DNA of 49,682 bases, taken from contig JAQTXB010000017.1 of assembly GCA_028688995.1 (NCBI GenBank), forward strand, positions 1-49,682, in the 5' to 3' direction. The stretch is from Aliarcobacter sp. Its GTDB lineage: Bacteria; Campylobacterota; Campylobacteria; Campylobacterales; Arcobacteraceae. The stretch's first letter is position 1. The number at the start of each line of letters is the position of its first letter. Made by a program: the position numbers and the translations under genes. Below the pieces are notes generated by a model, which did no database searches, had not been told where the DNA came from, and saw only the letters and a program-made list of their open reading frames with translations. Shown here piece by piece: positions 8,600-16,974 of the stretch.

Positions 8600-8824
8600 T
8601 TATATTTTAAATTCTTGCTCTATATTTTTTGCTATTGCATCACCTTTTAAAGTTAAAAATGAATCACTTAAAAACTCTTCCTTTTTAAGTTTTTTCAATA
8701 ATCTCTTCCCCTCTTTTAAAGAGAATAGACCTGTATTTTCTAGTTTTAAAACAACATCATTTAAAGACTCATCTGATTCTTTTTTTAATATTGCTAATAA
8801 TAAAACTTTCTCATTTATATCCAT
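8600..8824 (-). CDS. Small winged-helix-like protein of unknown function
   Basis: 74 residues from ATG 8824. A longer frame begins at 8857, but AAGGA lies eight bases before the inner ATG (MDINEKV), and that start gives a modest 10-base overlap with the MFS gene, so I choose it. The protein is charged and helical: LLLAILKKES, a central DVVLKLENTGLFSLKEGKRLLKKLKKEEF and then FLTLKGDAIAKN, which has the order helix, helix-turn-helix and short wing seen in small winged-helix DNA-binding domains. No family is recognised with confidence. Its position between an exporter and a flavin reductase would suit a local regulator, but that is only inference. Confidence 0.6.
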   Translation of the reverse strand: MDINEKVLLLAILKKESDESLNDVVLKLENTGLFSLKEGKRLLKKLKKEEFLSDSFLTLKGDAIAKNIEQEFKI

Positions 8825-9996
8825 TTTAAAATCCTTGTATAGTAAAAAGCAAAGCATAAAAACCCTACTCCCAAAAGAATAGTTATTATATCAACTGAAG
8901 TTAAACTTGCCATTAAGCCAATAAACAGTGTTGTTGTTATACATGAAATCATAAAGAACATATCATTATAAGAAATTACCCGTCCAATATATTTTTCATC
9001 ACATTTATCTTGTAACAAAGCATAAGTAAATGACCATAAAGTCGTGGTACTCAGACCTACAATAAATAAAGCTATTAATGAAACATAAAAGTTTTCTTGC
9101 ATTAATCCCCACAAAATTATAGCAATTCCTTGAAAAATTAATAAATAGTGTAAGTTCTGTTTTGTAACATATTTTGAAATAATCATTGGTCCAAACATAA
9201 GTGCAACTGCTCTTACTGCATTTGAAATTCCAATAGCTAATGGAACTGAAATAACATATTTGTACTCATTTTTTGCTAATATAGTAATCAAAGCATCAAA
9301 GGAAGTTAAACCAACACAAGAGTGTAAAAAAATCAAATAAAGCATAATCTTGTCATTTTTAATATAGATAAATCCATCTTTTATTAACTGAAATATTTTA
9401 TCGCTTGTTATACTTGCTTTTACAACAAAATCTATTCTAATAAAAACTATTAAAGCAATAGCAAAAACTGTAGCATCAATTATAAAAGCTGTTTTAACTC
9501 CAAAAGAATTTACGATAAAACCGCTTATTGCCATTCCCACAGCATAGGTAAATGACCAAATAATTGAGTGTATTTCATTTGCCATTTGAAGAGGTTTTCC
9601 ATTTAGAAGTTTTGCTAAAAGTGACATTTCAGTTGAAAAAAACATTGAAGCAGCACTCATTCTAATAAAAATTAGAATCATTAAAAACCAAATTTGCTCT
9701 TTATTATCAATTGTTAAAAACAGAATTGTCATTAATAACTCAGTGATTAATAAAGAAATCATTAGAGGTTTTATTTTTACTCTATCTATAATTGCACCTG
9801 AAAAGGGAGCGATTAGAACTGCTGGTAAAAAATGCATTGCAGTTACAACTGAAATTGCAAATTCAGTTGAGCCAAAATCAACAAGCATAGTATAAATTGC
9901 TACATTTGAAAACCATGCACCAAAATATGCAATAAATTGAACAAGGGATAAATCCCTTATTATTTTGTGTTCAGCAAAAAGTTTACGATAATTCAA
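8815..9996 (-). CDS. MFS transporter (drug/metabolite exporter type)
   Basis: 393 residues with the twelve hydrophobic segments of a major facilitator transporter. After TM2 the loop PFSGAIIDRVKIKPLMI matches the conserved G-x-x-x-D-R-x-x-R/K motif A region, and GRVISYNDMFF lies in the matching loop of the second half. The layout (DLSLVQFIAYFGAWFSNVAIYTMLV start) resembles the MFS_3 / EntS-MefA group, which export siderophores or drugs; no substrate can be deduced. The start is a TTG at 9996 inside the end of the molybdopterin oxidoreductase gene (14-base overlap), implying translational coupling. It overlaps the winged-helix gene by 10 bases downstream. Confidence 0.85.
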   Translation of the reverse strand: MNYRKLFAEHKIIRDLSLVQFIAYFGAWFSNVAIYTMLVDFGSTEFAISVVTAMHFLPAVLIAPFSGAIIDRVKIKPLMISLLITELLMTILFLTIDNKEQIWFLMILIFIRMSAASMFFSTEMSLLAKLLNGKPLQMANEIHSIIWSFTYAVGMAISGFIVNSFGVKTAFIIDATVFAIALIVFIRIDFVVKASITSDKIFQLIKDGFIYIKNDKIMLYLIFLHSCVGLTSFDALITILAKNEYKYVISVPLAIGISNAVRAVALMFGPMIISKYVTKQNLHYLLIFQGIAIILWGLMQENFYVSLIALFIVGLSTTTLWSFTYALLQDKCDEKYIGRVISYNDMFFMISCITTTLFIGLMASLTSVDIITILLGVGFLCFAFYYTRILKWI

Positions 9997-11689
9997 TTTC
10001 TACTAAAACCTCTTGATACATAGCTGAAAATGAACTTTCATCTTCCAAAGCTGGTGTTAAATAATTTACATTTTTGTTTCCAGCAAAAAAGAAAGCACAA
10101 TTACTTTTTATATCATCATTAATTTTTACAATAAATTTTGCGCTTCCATTTTTTGAAGAGATAAGAACTTCATCATTATCATTAAATTTTGTACTTGAAT
10201 TTAAATAAACAAAATCATCGCCTGCAAATTGAGAATTTAAAGATTTTTTATTTTTTGCAGTAATTAAATAAAAATTATCTGCTGTTTTTTCTTTATAAAG
10301 AGGTTCAATATCAAGTTCTTCTACAAAATCAAAAGTTTCAAAATCATCTAAAACTGGTTTTGTATTTTCATAATATGAAATAATTTCATCTTCATCTTTT
10401 AATTTATCAAAACTAAATTGTTCTAATAAATAATTTGTCAAATCATACTCACTTATACTATTTTCATCTTTTTCTTTTACTATTTGAGAAATTGCTTTTA
10501 ATTCATGTCCATAAGATAATCTAACATCTTTTTTAGACAAAAATGAACTTGATGGAATTATTAAATCTGCATATTCGCAAGTGTCATTTAAAGTTGTACC
10601 AAAATAAACTACAAAAGATTTTTTTAAACCCTCAATTACTTTTTTTGTATTTGGAGCAGAAACAACAGGATTTGAACCTTGAATAAAAACTAAATCATAA
10701 GAGCCAAAATCAACTTGAGGAATAGATACTTTTTTATTTTTACCTTTTACTTCAAACTGTTTTTTATATCCATAAACAGAATCACTTAAATACCAAACTC
10801 CACCTGCATCTTTTTTATGAAAGCCCATAAAAGCAGCAAATGAATCAATACATCTTGTTATTTGAGCTCCTTCAAAATATTTTTGAACACCAAGACCTAA
10901 AACAATAGCTACTTTTTTGTTTTCAATCAAATCAAAAAATTCATTCACTTGAGCAAGTGGAATTCCAGTTGTTGTTTCGTAAGATACAACTGGTCTATTT
11001 CTTGAAATATCAAAAAACCAATCTGCTCCATTTCCAAACTCTTCTATAAATTCTCTATCTTCTAAATCTTGCATATGAGCAAATCTAGTAAATAATAAAG
11101 CCAATTCATAATCCGTTTTTGGATTTATTTGCATATGTATTTTTGATTTTTTTGCAATTTCTGTACATGTAGGATCTATAGTAATAAAAGTTTTATCTTT
11201 CACAAGATTATACATATGTGATGATGTAACAGTAAAGTTTCTACCCCAAACAATAATAACATCAGAATCAATTAATTTTTGAATTGGTGGATTTATTACA
11301 TTCTGTCGCCCTGCTTCAATTCCAGCACCGCCACCACCATCACATAAACTTCCTCTTGTTAAAGTTGAGCCATACTGAGTAAAAAAGTTTTTAGTTGAAT
11401 TTTGCATAACACCAATATTTCCACTTCCCTTATAAAAAAGTGTTTTTTCAGGTGTTGTAGTTTTTAGTTTTTCAACTAAAATATTTAAAGATTCTTCCAA
11501 TGAAATTTCTTTACCTTCAAAGAAAGCTTTTTTAAGATTTTCTTCTTTTAATAGATTTGCAAAATTAACACAAAGTTTTCCATTTGTAGTTTTATGTTCT
11601 TTTGAACCTTTGATATTTTCATCTATTATTTGTCCTTGACAAGCGTCATAACAATCTAATGGACAAGCTACTTTATTATTTGAATTCAA
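9983..11689 (-). CDS. Cytoplasmic molybdopterin oxidoreductase with [4Fe-4S] cluster
   Basis: 568 residues, DMSO-reductase/formate dehydrogenase superfamily (COG0243-like). Cys9, Cys13, Cys17 (CPLDCYDAC) and Cys40 (GKLC) form the N-terminal iron-sulfur site. RGSLCDGGGGAG (Cys114) aligns with the molybdenum-ligand position of formate dehydrogenases, so the metal ligand is probably Cys. VIIVWGRNF and FIQGSNPVVSAPN are cofactor-binding segments, and the C-terminal beta domain is the molydopterin-binding domain, short but present. There is no twin-arginine signal, so it works in the cytoplasm. It is shorter than respiratory enzymes of the class (700 or more). The start is TTG 11689, inside the HlyD-like gene (14-base overlap). 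No dedicated Fe-S or membrane subunit is adjacent; the flavin reductase two genes on could be a partner. Confidence 0.85.
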   Translation of the reverse strand: MNSNNKVACPLDCYDACQGQIIDENIKGSKEHKTTNGKLCVNFANLLKEENLKKAFFEGKEISLEESLNILVEKLKTTTPEKTLFYKGSGNIGVMQNSTKNFFTQYGSTLTRGSLCDGGGGAGIEAGRQNVINPPIQKLIDSDVIIVWGRNFTVTSSHMYNLVKDKTFITIDPTCTEIAKKSKIHMQINPKTDYELALLFTRFAHMQDLEDREFIEEFGNGADWFFDISRNRPVVSYETTTGIPLAQVNEFFDLIENKKVAIVLGLGVQKYFEGAQITRCIDSFAAFMGFHKKDAGGVWYLSDSVYGYKKQFEVKGKNKKVSIPQVDFGSYDLVFIQGSNPVVSAPNTKKVIEGLKKSFVVYFGTTLNDTCEYADLIIPSSSFLSKKDVRLSYGHELKAISQIVKEKDENSISEYDLTNYLLEQFSFDKLKDEDEIISYYENTKPVLDDFETFDFVEELDIEPLYKEKTADNFYLITAKNKKSLNSQFAGDDFVYLNSSTKFNDNDEVLISSKNGSAKFIVKINDDIKSNCAFFFAGNKNVNYLTPALEDESSFSAMYQEVLVEIELS

Positions 11690-12383
11690 TTTTTACCAAC
11701 CTTGAAAATATTTTTACATCTTCGATTATCAACTCTACTTTATATGCTGAGATATTTGTATCATCTGCAACATCATAAATTTTTGATATTTTTACATTAC
11801 TTTTTATGCCATCAAGATAAATATCTTTATTTTTAATCTCTTCAATTTGAGCTATTGGAACAAAAATTTCTAACTTTCCTTTTGATAAATCTTTAGACTC
11901 ATAAAGTAAAGTTCCAGGACTTACATAATCCCCATCTTTTACAGCTATATTAAAAATATAGTTTGATTTTTCTACTAATTTTTTATTAGAAATAGTATCT
12001 TTTAAACTCTCAATTTTTATTATCATATCAGCTTTTACTGACTCTAAATTAATAACTTTTAACTTTTGTGTATCTTTCTCAAATTCAGATTTTGATGTAA
12101 CTTGGTTTAATCTATTGTAATTATTTTTTTCAATTTCTAACATTTCATCAATAAACTTTAATTTATTTTTTGATTGTTCAAGTTCAACTTTATTTACCAA
12201 AGAATCTATTTCTATGATAGTTGAATTGTTAGCTTGTAAGCCTTCTATTTTTGAATTAGAGTATATTACTTTTCCTGAAACTGCAGATTTTACTTGAAAA
12301 CTATCAATTGGTTCAAGTTTTGCGTGATATTCATTTGCAAATATTGAGGAAATTGCTAATAAACAAATCCATATTATTCTCAT
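11676..12383 (-). CDS. HlyD-like periplasmic adaptor protein
   Basis: 235 residues with a signal peptide (hydrophobic residues 3-15, then SIFANEY). The sequence follows the membrane-fusion-protein plan: a beta strand FQVKSAVSGKVIYSNSKIEG, a helical hairpin rich in Lys/Glu (about residues 60-150), a second lipoyl half IAVKDGDYVSPGTLLYE, and a short beta-barrel end. It is shorter than RND or ABC adaptors and no transporter or outer-membrane channel gene is adjacent. It begins 18 bases after flhA with its own AAGGA site and overlaps the next gene. Whether it serves the flagellum or an unlinked exporter cannot be told from the sequence. Confidence 0.7.
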   Translation of the reverse strand: MRIIWICLLAISSIFANEYHAKLEPIDSFQVKSAVSGKVIYSNSKIEGLQANNSTIIEIDSLVNKVELEQSKNKLKFIDEMLEIEKNNYNRLNQVTSKSEFEKDTQKLKVINLESVKADMIIKIESLKDTISNKKLVEKSNYIFNIAVKDGDYVSPGTLLYESKDLSKGKLEIFVPIAQIEEIKNKDIYLDGIKSNVKISKIYDVADDTNISAYKVELIIEDVKIFSRLVKIEFK

Positions 12384-12401
12384 AAATTTTCCTTATTTTC
12401 T

Positions 12402-14513
12402 TTAAAACTCTAAAGTTCCCTCTATTGCAAAGTTTGCTTTTGAATCAAGTTCAGCATGGGATAAAACAGAAACTTGAAGACCAAATTTCTCATAAATTTC
12501 TGATATTCTTTTTCTTAAAACAGGATCTACAACCATTGTTACTTTTGAGAAACCTTTAGCTTCTACATCATCTAAAAGTTTTTTTGTTTTTGTAACAAGA
12601 TTATTAATTTCAGCAATTGAAATCATAAGCTGTGAAACTCCGTGATGTTCTTGAAGTTTTCCAATAAACTGTTGTTCTAAATCTGGTTTTATTGTTACTA
12701 TATGTAAAACCCCATCTGTATCTTTAAATTTTTGGGTAATAAGTCTATAAAGCTTAGCTCTTACATGTTCTAATAAAATTTCTGGAGCTTTTGTAAACTC
12801 TGCAATATCCGCTACTGCCTCAATTATTGTTAACATATCAATAATTGGAATTTTCTCATGTAATAAATCTTTACATACTTTTAATAAAGAACCGTAAGAA
12901 GTTACTTTCATAGCTTCATCTATTACAATTGGGAAATCTTTTTTTAATCTATCTACAATATCAACAATATCTTGTCTTGTAATAATATCTTCTGCATGTT
13001 TTTTAATAATTTCAGAAATATGTGTTGAAATAATCGTTGGACCATCAACAACAGTAAATCCTTTCATCAATGCTTCTTCTTTTAAATCAGCTGTTATCCA
13101 TGTAGCATCTAAATTAAATACTGGCTCTTTTACTTTTAGTCCAACTAATTTTTCATTTGCTAATCCACCCATTGCAAGAAGTTTATCAACTTCAATTTTA
13201 CCTTTTACAACGGGAATTCTTTTTAAATATAGTTGATACTCATTTGGTGATAAATTTGCATCATCTGAAATTCTAATTTGTGGAATTACAAAACCTAATT
13301 CACTAGCAATTGTTTTTCTAATAGCTTTAATTTTATCAAGTAACTCAGAATTTCCTTGAACTAATTGTAATAATCTAATTCCAAGTTTTAACTCTAAAAC
13401 TTCTAATTTCATTATATTTTCAATAGTTTGAGATTCATCAGCAACAGCCATACTTTTCTTTCTCTCTTTTAAAGTACTTACATCTTCATCAACTTTTGCT
13501 TTAAGTACAGGTGGTTTAAAAAATCTAGTTACTGCATTATCTTGTTTGTCATCTATCATAGTAATTACATAACCAATAAATATCATTAAAGCACCCATCA
13601 TCATTAAAATACCTGTTGGGAAACCAGGAATGAATCCAAATAGCACTAAACCTATTCCTAATAAGATTAATGACTTACTATCTTTAACTAATTGAGAGAT
13701 AGATTGACTTGCAAATTTCTCTTCATCCATATTAGAACGAGTAATAATAATTGCTGTTGCTGTTGATAAAATTAAAGCTGGAATTTGTGCTACTAATCCA
13801 TCTCCAATTGTTAAAATTGTATAAACTTCTCCAGCTTGAGAAATAGATAAATCATGTTGAAAAAGTCCTATTAAAATTCCACCAATTAAATTTACAATTG
13901 TAATAATAATACCAGCAACAGCATCACCTTTTACGAATTTTGAAGATCCATCCATTGCTCCATAAAAGTTAGCTTCAGAAATTAGAGTTTTTCTTCTAAC
14001 TTGAGCTTCTTTATCATCAATAAATCCAGCATTTAAATCCGCATCAATTGCCATTTGTTTACCAGGCATAGAATCAAGTGTAAATCTCGCAGTTACCTCT
14101 GCAACCCTTGTAGCACCTTTTGTTACAACCATAAAATTAATAAGTACTAAAATAATAAATATAATAATACCAATAACCATATTTCCACCAACTACAAATT
14201 CCCCAAAGGCAGAAATAATTGAACTTACAGCATCAGGACCATTATGTCCTTCACTTAAAATTGATCTTGTTGTTGCAATATTTAAAGATAACCTAAAAAG
14301 TGCAAATATCAAGATAAGTGTTGGAAATGTTGTTAAATCTGAAGGTTTTTGAATATATAAAGATATTAATAAAATAAGTACAGAAATTGATAAAGATATT
14401 ACCAAAAAGAAATCTAAGATTCCTTTTGGTAAAGGTACTATAATGATTAATAGAATTGAAACAAATAATGCAACAACTATTAAATCTTTTGAAAATATCT
14501 TTTTTATATTCAT
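12402..14513 (-). CDS. flhA: Flagellar export gate protein FlhA
   Basis: 703 residues, the normal length. The N-terminal half has eight hydrophobic segments and the FHIPEP-type signature region with GVLDFFLVISLSISVLILL, KGATRVAEVTARFTLDSMPGKQMAIDADLNAGFIDDKEAQVRR, and the LISEANFYGAMDGSSKFVKGDAVAG stretch. The C-terminal half is the cytoplasmic nonameric ring that receives substrates and chaperones. FlhA works with FlhB and FliPQR in the type III export gate. No Shine-Dalgarno sequence is visible before the ATG, and a 12-bp hairpin stands just upstream at the end of flgL. Confidence 0.97.
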   Translation of the reverse strand: MNIKKIFSKDLIVVALFVSILLIIIVPLPKGILDFFLVISLSISVLILLISLYIQKPSDLTTFPTLILIFALFRLSLNIATTRSILSEGHNGPDAVSSIISAFGEFVVGGNMVIGIIIFIILVLINFMVVTKGATRVAEVTARFTLDSMPGKQMAIDADLNAGFIDDKEAQVRRKTLISEANFYGAMDGSSKFVKGDAVAGIIITIVNLIGGILIGLFQHDLSISQAGEVYTILTIGDGLVAQIPALILSTATAIIITRSNMDEEKFASQSISQLVKDSKSLILLGIGLVLFGFIPGFPTGILMMMGALMIFIGYVITMIDDKQDNAVTRFFKPPVLKAKVDEDVSTLKERKKSMAVADESQTIENIMKLEVLELKLGIRLLQLVQGNSELLDKIKAIRKTIASELGFVIPQIRISDDANLSPNEYQLYLKRIPVVKGKIEVDKLLAMGGLANEKLVGLKVKEPVFNLDATWITADLKEEALMKGFTVVDGPTIISTHISEIIKKHAEDIITRQDIVDIVDRLKKDFPIVIDEAMKVTSYGSLLKVCKDLLHEKIPIIDMLTIIEAVADIAEFTKAPEILLEHVRAKLYRLITQKFKDTDGVLHIVTIKPDLEQQFIGKLQEHHGVSQLMISIAEINNLVTKTKKLLDDVEAKGFSKVTMVVDPVLRKRISEIYEKFGLQVSVLSHAELDSKANFAIEGTLEF

Positions 14514-14528
14514 ATATTAATTATGTTA

Positions 14529-14555
14529 GCTAGTTAATTTAAAAAATTAACTAGC
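14529..14555. promoter_or_regulatory. 12-bp perfect hairpin between flgL and flhA
   Basis: GCTAGTTAATTT (14529-14540) and AAATTAACTAGC (14544-14555) form a perfect stem with a 3-base loop. It spans the last codons of flgL and ends 15 bases before the flhA ATG. It could be a transcription attenuator, an mRNA end or processing site, or a control element on flhA translation. Confidence 0.65.
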
Positions 14556-15673
14556 GACAATGTATTGGTTTTACTGATAGTTGAATAAAGCGCTGTATAA
14601 GTTAGTTCTAAAGCTTTTGCTTCTGCTGCAACTTTTGCTAAATCTGCGGAACCAATTTGTTGTGATAAAATATTATATTGTGTTAATTTTGAACTTACTC
14701 TCTCAAGTGATGTTTCAAATATCTCATTTCTTCCACCAAGCTGTGCATGGGCAATGTTTACTCCATCATAAGCTTTATCAAGTTCCAATTGACTTTTTGC
14801 AATTAAAGCTTTTGCTTGATCCTCAGAAATAGGATTACCAGAACTATCAACTTTATTTAATGCATTTAAAGTACTATCCATAAGATTAAAGATATTTGTT
14901 TTTGCTTCAAACTTTGTACCATCAACATTGGGTATAACAGCACTATATGTTGGAGGTGTTAATCCATCGTTTGTAACTGCAAGTGTATCTGTAGTTACAT
15001 TTCCTTGTAAATCATATTTTGTTAATGTGTCATTAGTTGGAGAATTTAATTTCCATTCATTACCATCTTGATCAATAATTCTATCTTCTTGAGAAAAATT
15101 TAAAGTTTGACCTTTTGTTGCACTCGCAGTTGGATACATCATCATATCAAATCCAGTAACACCCCTATCTCTATATGAACCCTCTTCTACTGCAACTTTT
15201 CTTAACTGATTATTTCCAACATATGTAACTTTTCCATTTACATCTTTTTCAAATGGCTGAACTGAAGAGTCTGAACCTGCAAAAACATATTCACCTTCTA
15301 CTTGAGTGTTAGCTAATTGATATAGATTTTCTTTTAATCCAGTAATATTAGCAGCAATTGCAGCAATTCCACTAGCACTAGTTGTTGCAGTATTTGCTTT
15401 TATTAATTCTGTTTTCATTGATTCAAAAAGTTTCTTTATATTACTCATACTTGAATCTGCAGCATTATTTTGAATAGTTGTTCTCTCAATTTGAGTTTTT
15501 AACCCTTCATATGTTCTAATCTTATCATCCACAGAAATTATTCTTGAATAAAGCATAGAATCATCACTTCCTTGTTGAAGTAGATTTTTCGTACTCATTT
15601 GATAACTATTTTTTTGATATTGAGTATCTAAAAGACTCAATCTGTATGACATTTGTTCTGTTTGACTTATCAT
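14534..15673 (-). CDS. flgL: Hook-filament junction protein FlgL
   Basis: 379 residues of the flagellin-like family. The N-terminus MISQTEQMSYRLSLLDTQYQKNSYQMSTKNLL and the C-terminus (AHAQLGGRNEIFETSLERVSSKLTQYNILSQQIGSADLAKVAAEAKALELTYTALYSTISK) are the paired helical ends that pack in the tubular core; the middle is a variable surface region with VEGEYVFAGSDSSVQPF typical of FlgL. FlgL forms the last junction layer between hook and filament and is exported by the flagellar apparatus, helped by FlgN (present in this window). It overlaps fliI by four bases upstream. Confidence 0.93.
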   Translation of the reverse strand: MISQTEQMSYRLSLLDTQYQKNSYQMSTKNLLQQGSDDSMLYSRIISVDDKIRTYEGLKTQIERTTIQNNAADSSMSNIKKLFESMKTELIKANTATTSASGIAAIAANITGLKENLYQLANTQVEGEYVFAGSDSSVQPFEKDVNGKVTYVGNNQLRKVAVEEGSYRDRGVTGFDMMMYPTASATKGQTLNFSQEDRIIDQDGNEWKLNSPTNDTLTKYDLQGNVTTDTLAVTNDGLTPPTYSAVIPNVDGTKFEAKTNIFNLMDSTLNALNKVDSSGNPISEDQAKALIAKSQLELDKAYDGVNIAHAQLGGRNEIFETSLERVSSKLTQYNILSQQIGSADLAKVAAEAKALELTYTALYSTISKTNTLSLVNFLN

Positions 15674-16974
15674 TGTAAAACCTTTCTAAACATAGCTACA
15701 ATCTCATTAAATTCAAAAATTTTTTGAGTATCTTGAGTTAGAAATTCTCTTATCTGCTCTTTCTTTGCCATAGCATTGTCAAGCTCCGGATCCATACCAG
15801 TTTTATAAGCACCAACTCTAACCAACACTTCATTCTCTTTTATTAGTGATAATACTCTTTTTAACTTTAAAAAATCATTATAATGCTCTTTACTTACGAC
15901 CTTATCCATAACCCTAGAAGCTGATTTTAAAAGATTTATAGGAGGATAAAATCCTTGTTCAGTAAGTTCTCTTGTTAATACAATATGACCATCTAATATT
16001 GACCTACTTTGATCAGCTATTGGATCATTCATATCATCACCATCAACTAAAACAGTAAAAAATGCAGTAATAGAACCTTTAGCGTTATTCCCTGCTCTTT
16101 CCATTAATTGAGGAAGCAATGCAAATACAGAGGGTGGATAACCACGACTCACAGGTGGTTCTCCCGTACTTAAACCTATTTCTCTTTGGGCCATAGCAAA
16201 TCTAGTAACAGAATCCATCATTAATAGAACATCATGTCCTTTATCCCTAAAAAATTCAGCTATTGCCATTGCAGTAAATGCACCATATTTTCGCATTAGA
16301 GCAGATTCATCTGAAGTTGCTGCAATTATTACTGTATTTTCTAAATTATTATCCAAATTATAATGGATAAATTCAGGGATTTCACGTCCTCTTTCTCCAA
16401 TTAGTGCAACAACTTTTATTTGTGCTTCACAACCTCTTACAATCATTCCCATAAGAGTTGATTTACCAACACCAGAACCTGCAAAAATACCAACTTTTTG
16501 GCCTTTTCCACTTGTAAGCATTGAATCAATTGCTTTTACACCTGTTGCAAACTTCTCATCTATGATTCCTCGCTCAAGAGCAGGCATTGATAGTTTATTT
16601 ATCGGTGCATTTTCTTCTAAATCAATGATTTTACCTTTACTATCAATTGGTTCACCTAAAGCATTTATAACTCTTCCCAACAATCCATAACCACATTTAA
16701 CAGTTAATCCATCTTTTTGTATATAAACTTTATCATGGATTTTAAAACCTTCTATAAAAGAGAAAGGAACTATTGTAAATGATTTTGCATCAATTGAAGC
16801 CACCATTCCTAAAACAGTATATAGATGTACAACTGATTCTATTTTTACAATATCACCAACTGCTACTTCTAATCCAGTTGCAGTTAATGTTGTTGATGAA
16901 ATATTTTTTATTCTTCCAAAAGGAATAGAGAGATTTGTAGAATCAATTCTATTTAGTATATCTTCAATATCCAT
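15670..16974 (-). CDS. fliI: Flagellar export ATPase FliI
   Basis: 434 residues. Walker A GSGVGKST at 166-173 (after GIFAGS), the GERGREIPEFI motif, Walker B region VLLMMDSVTRFAMAQREIGL, and SRGYPPSVFALLPQLMERAGN are all present, as in F1-ATPase beta-like export ATPases. The hexamer sits under the gate on FliH (gene at 36966-37625) and helps unfold and pass export substrates. The gene overlaps flgL by four bases and touches the TPR gene at 16974, so translation is likely coupled. Confidence 0.97.
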   Translation of the reverse strand: MDIEDILNRIDSTNLSIPFGRIKNISSTTLTATGLEVAVGDIVKIESVVHLYTVLGMVASIDAKSFTIVPFSFIEGFKIHDKVYIQKDGLTVKCGYGLLGRVINALGEPIDSKGKIIDLEENAPINKLSMPALERGIIDEKFATGVKAIDSMLTSGKGQKVGIFAGSGVGKSTLMGMIVRGCEAQIKVVALIGERGREIPEFIHYNLDNNLENTVIIAATSDESALMRKYGAFTAMAIAEFFRDKGHDVLLMMDSVTRFAMAQREIGLSTGEPPVSRGYPPSVFALLPQLMERAGNNAKGSITAFFTVLVDGDDMNDPIADQSRSILDGHIVLTRELTEQGFYPPINLLKSASRVMDKVVSKEHYNDFLKLKRVLSLIKENEVLVRVGAYKTGMDPELDNAMAKKEQIREFLTQDTQKIFEFNEIVAMFRKVLQ

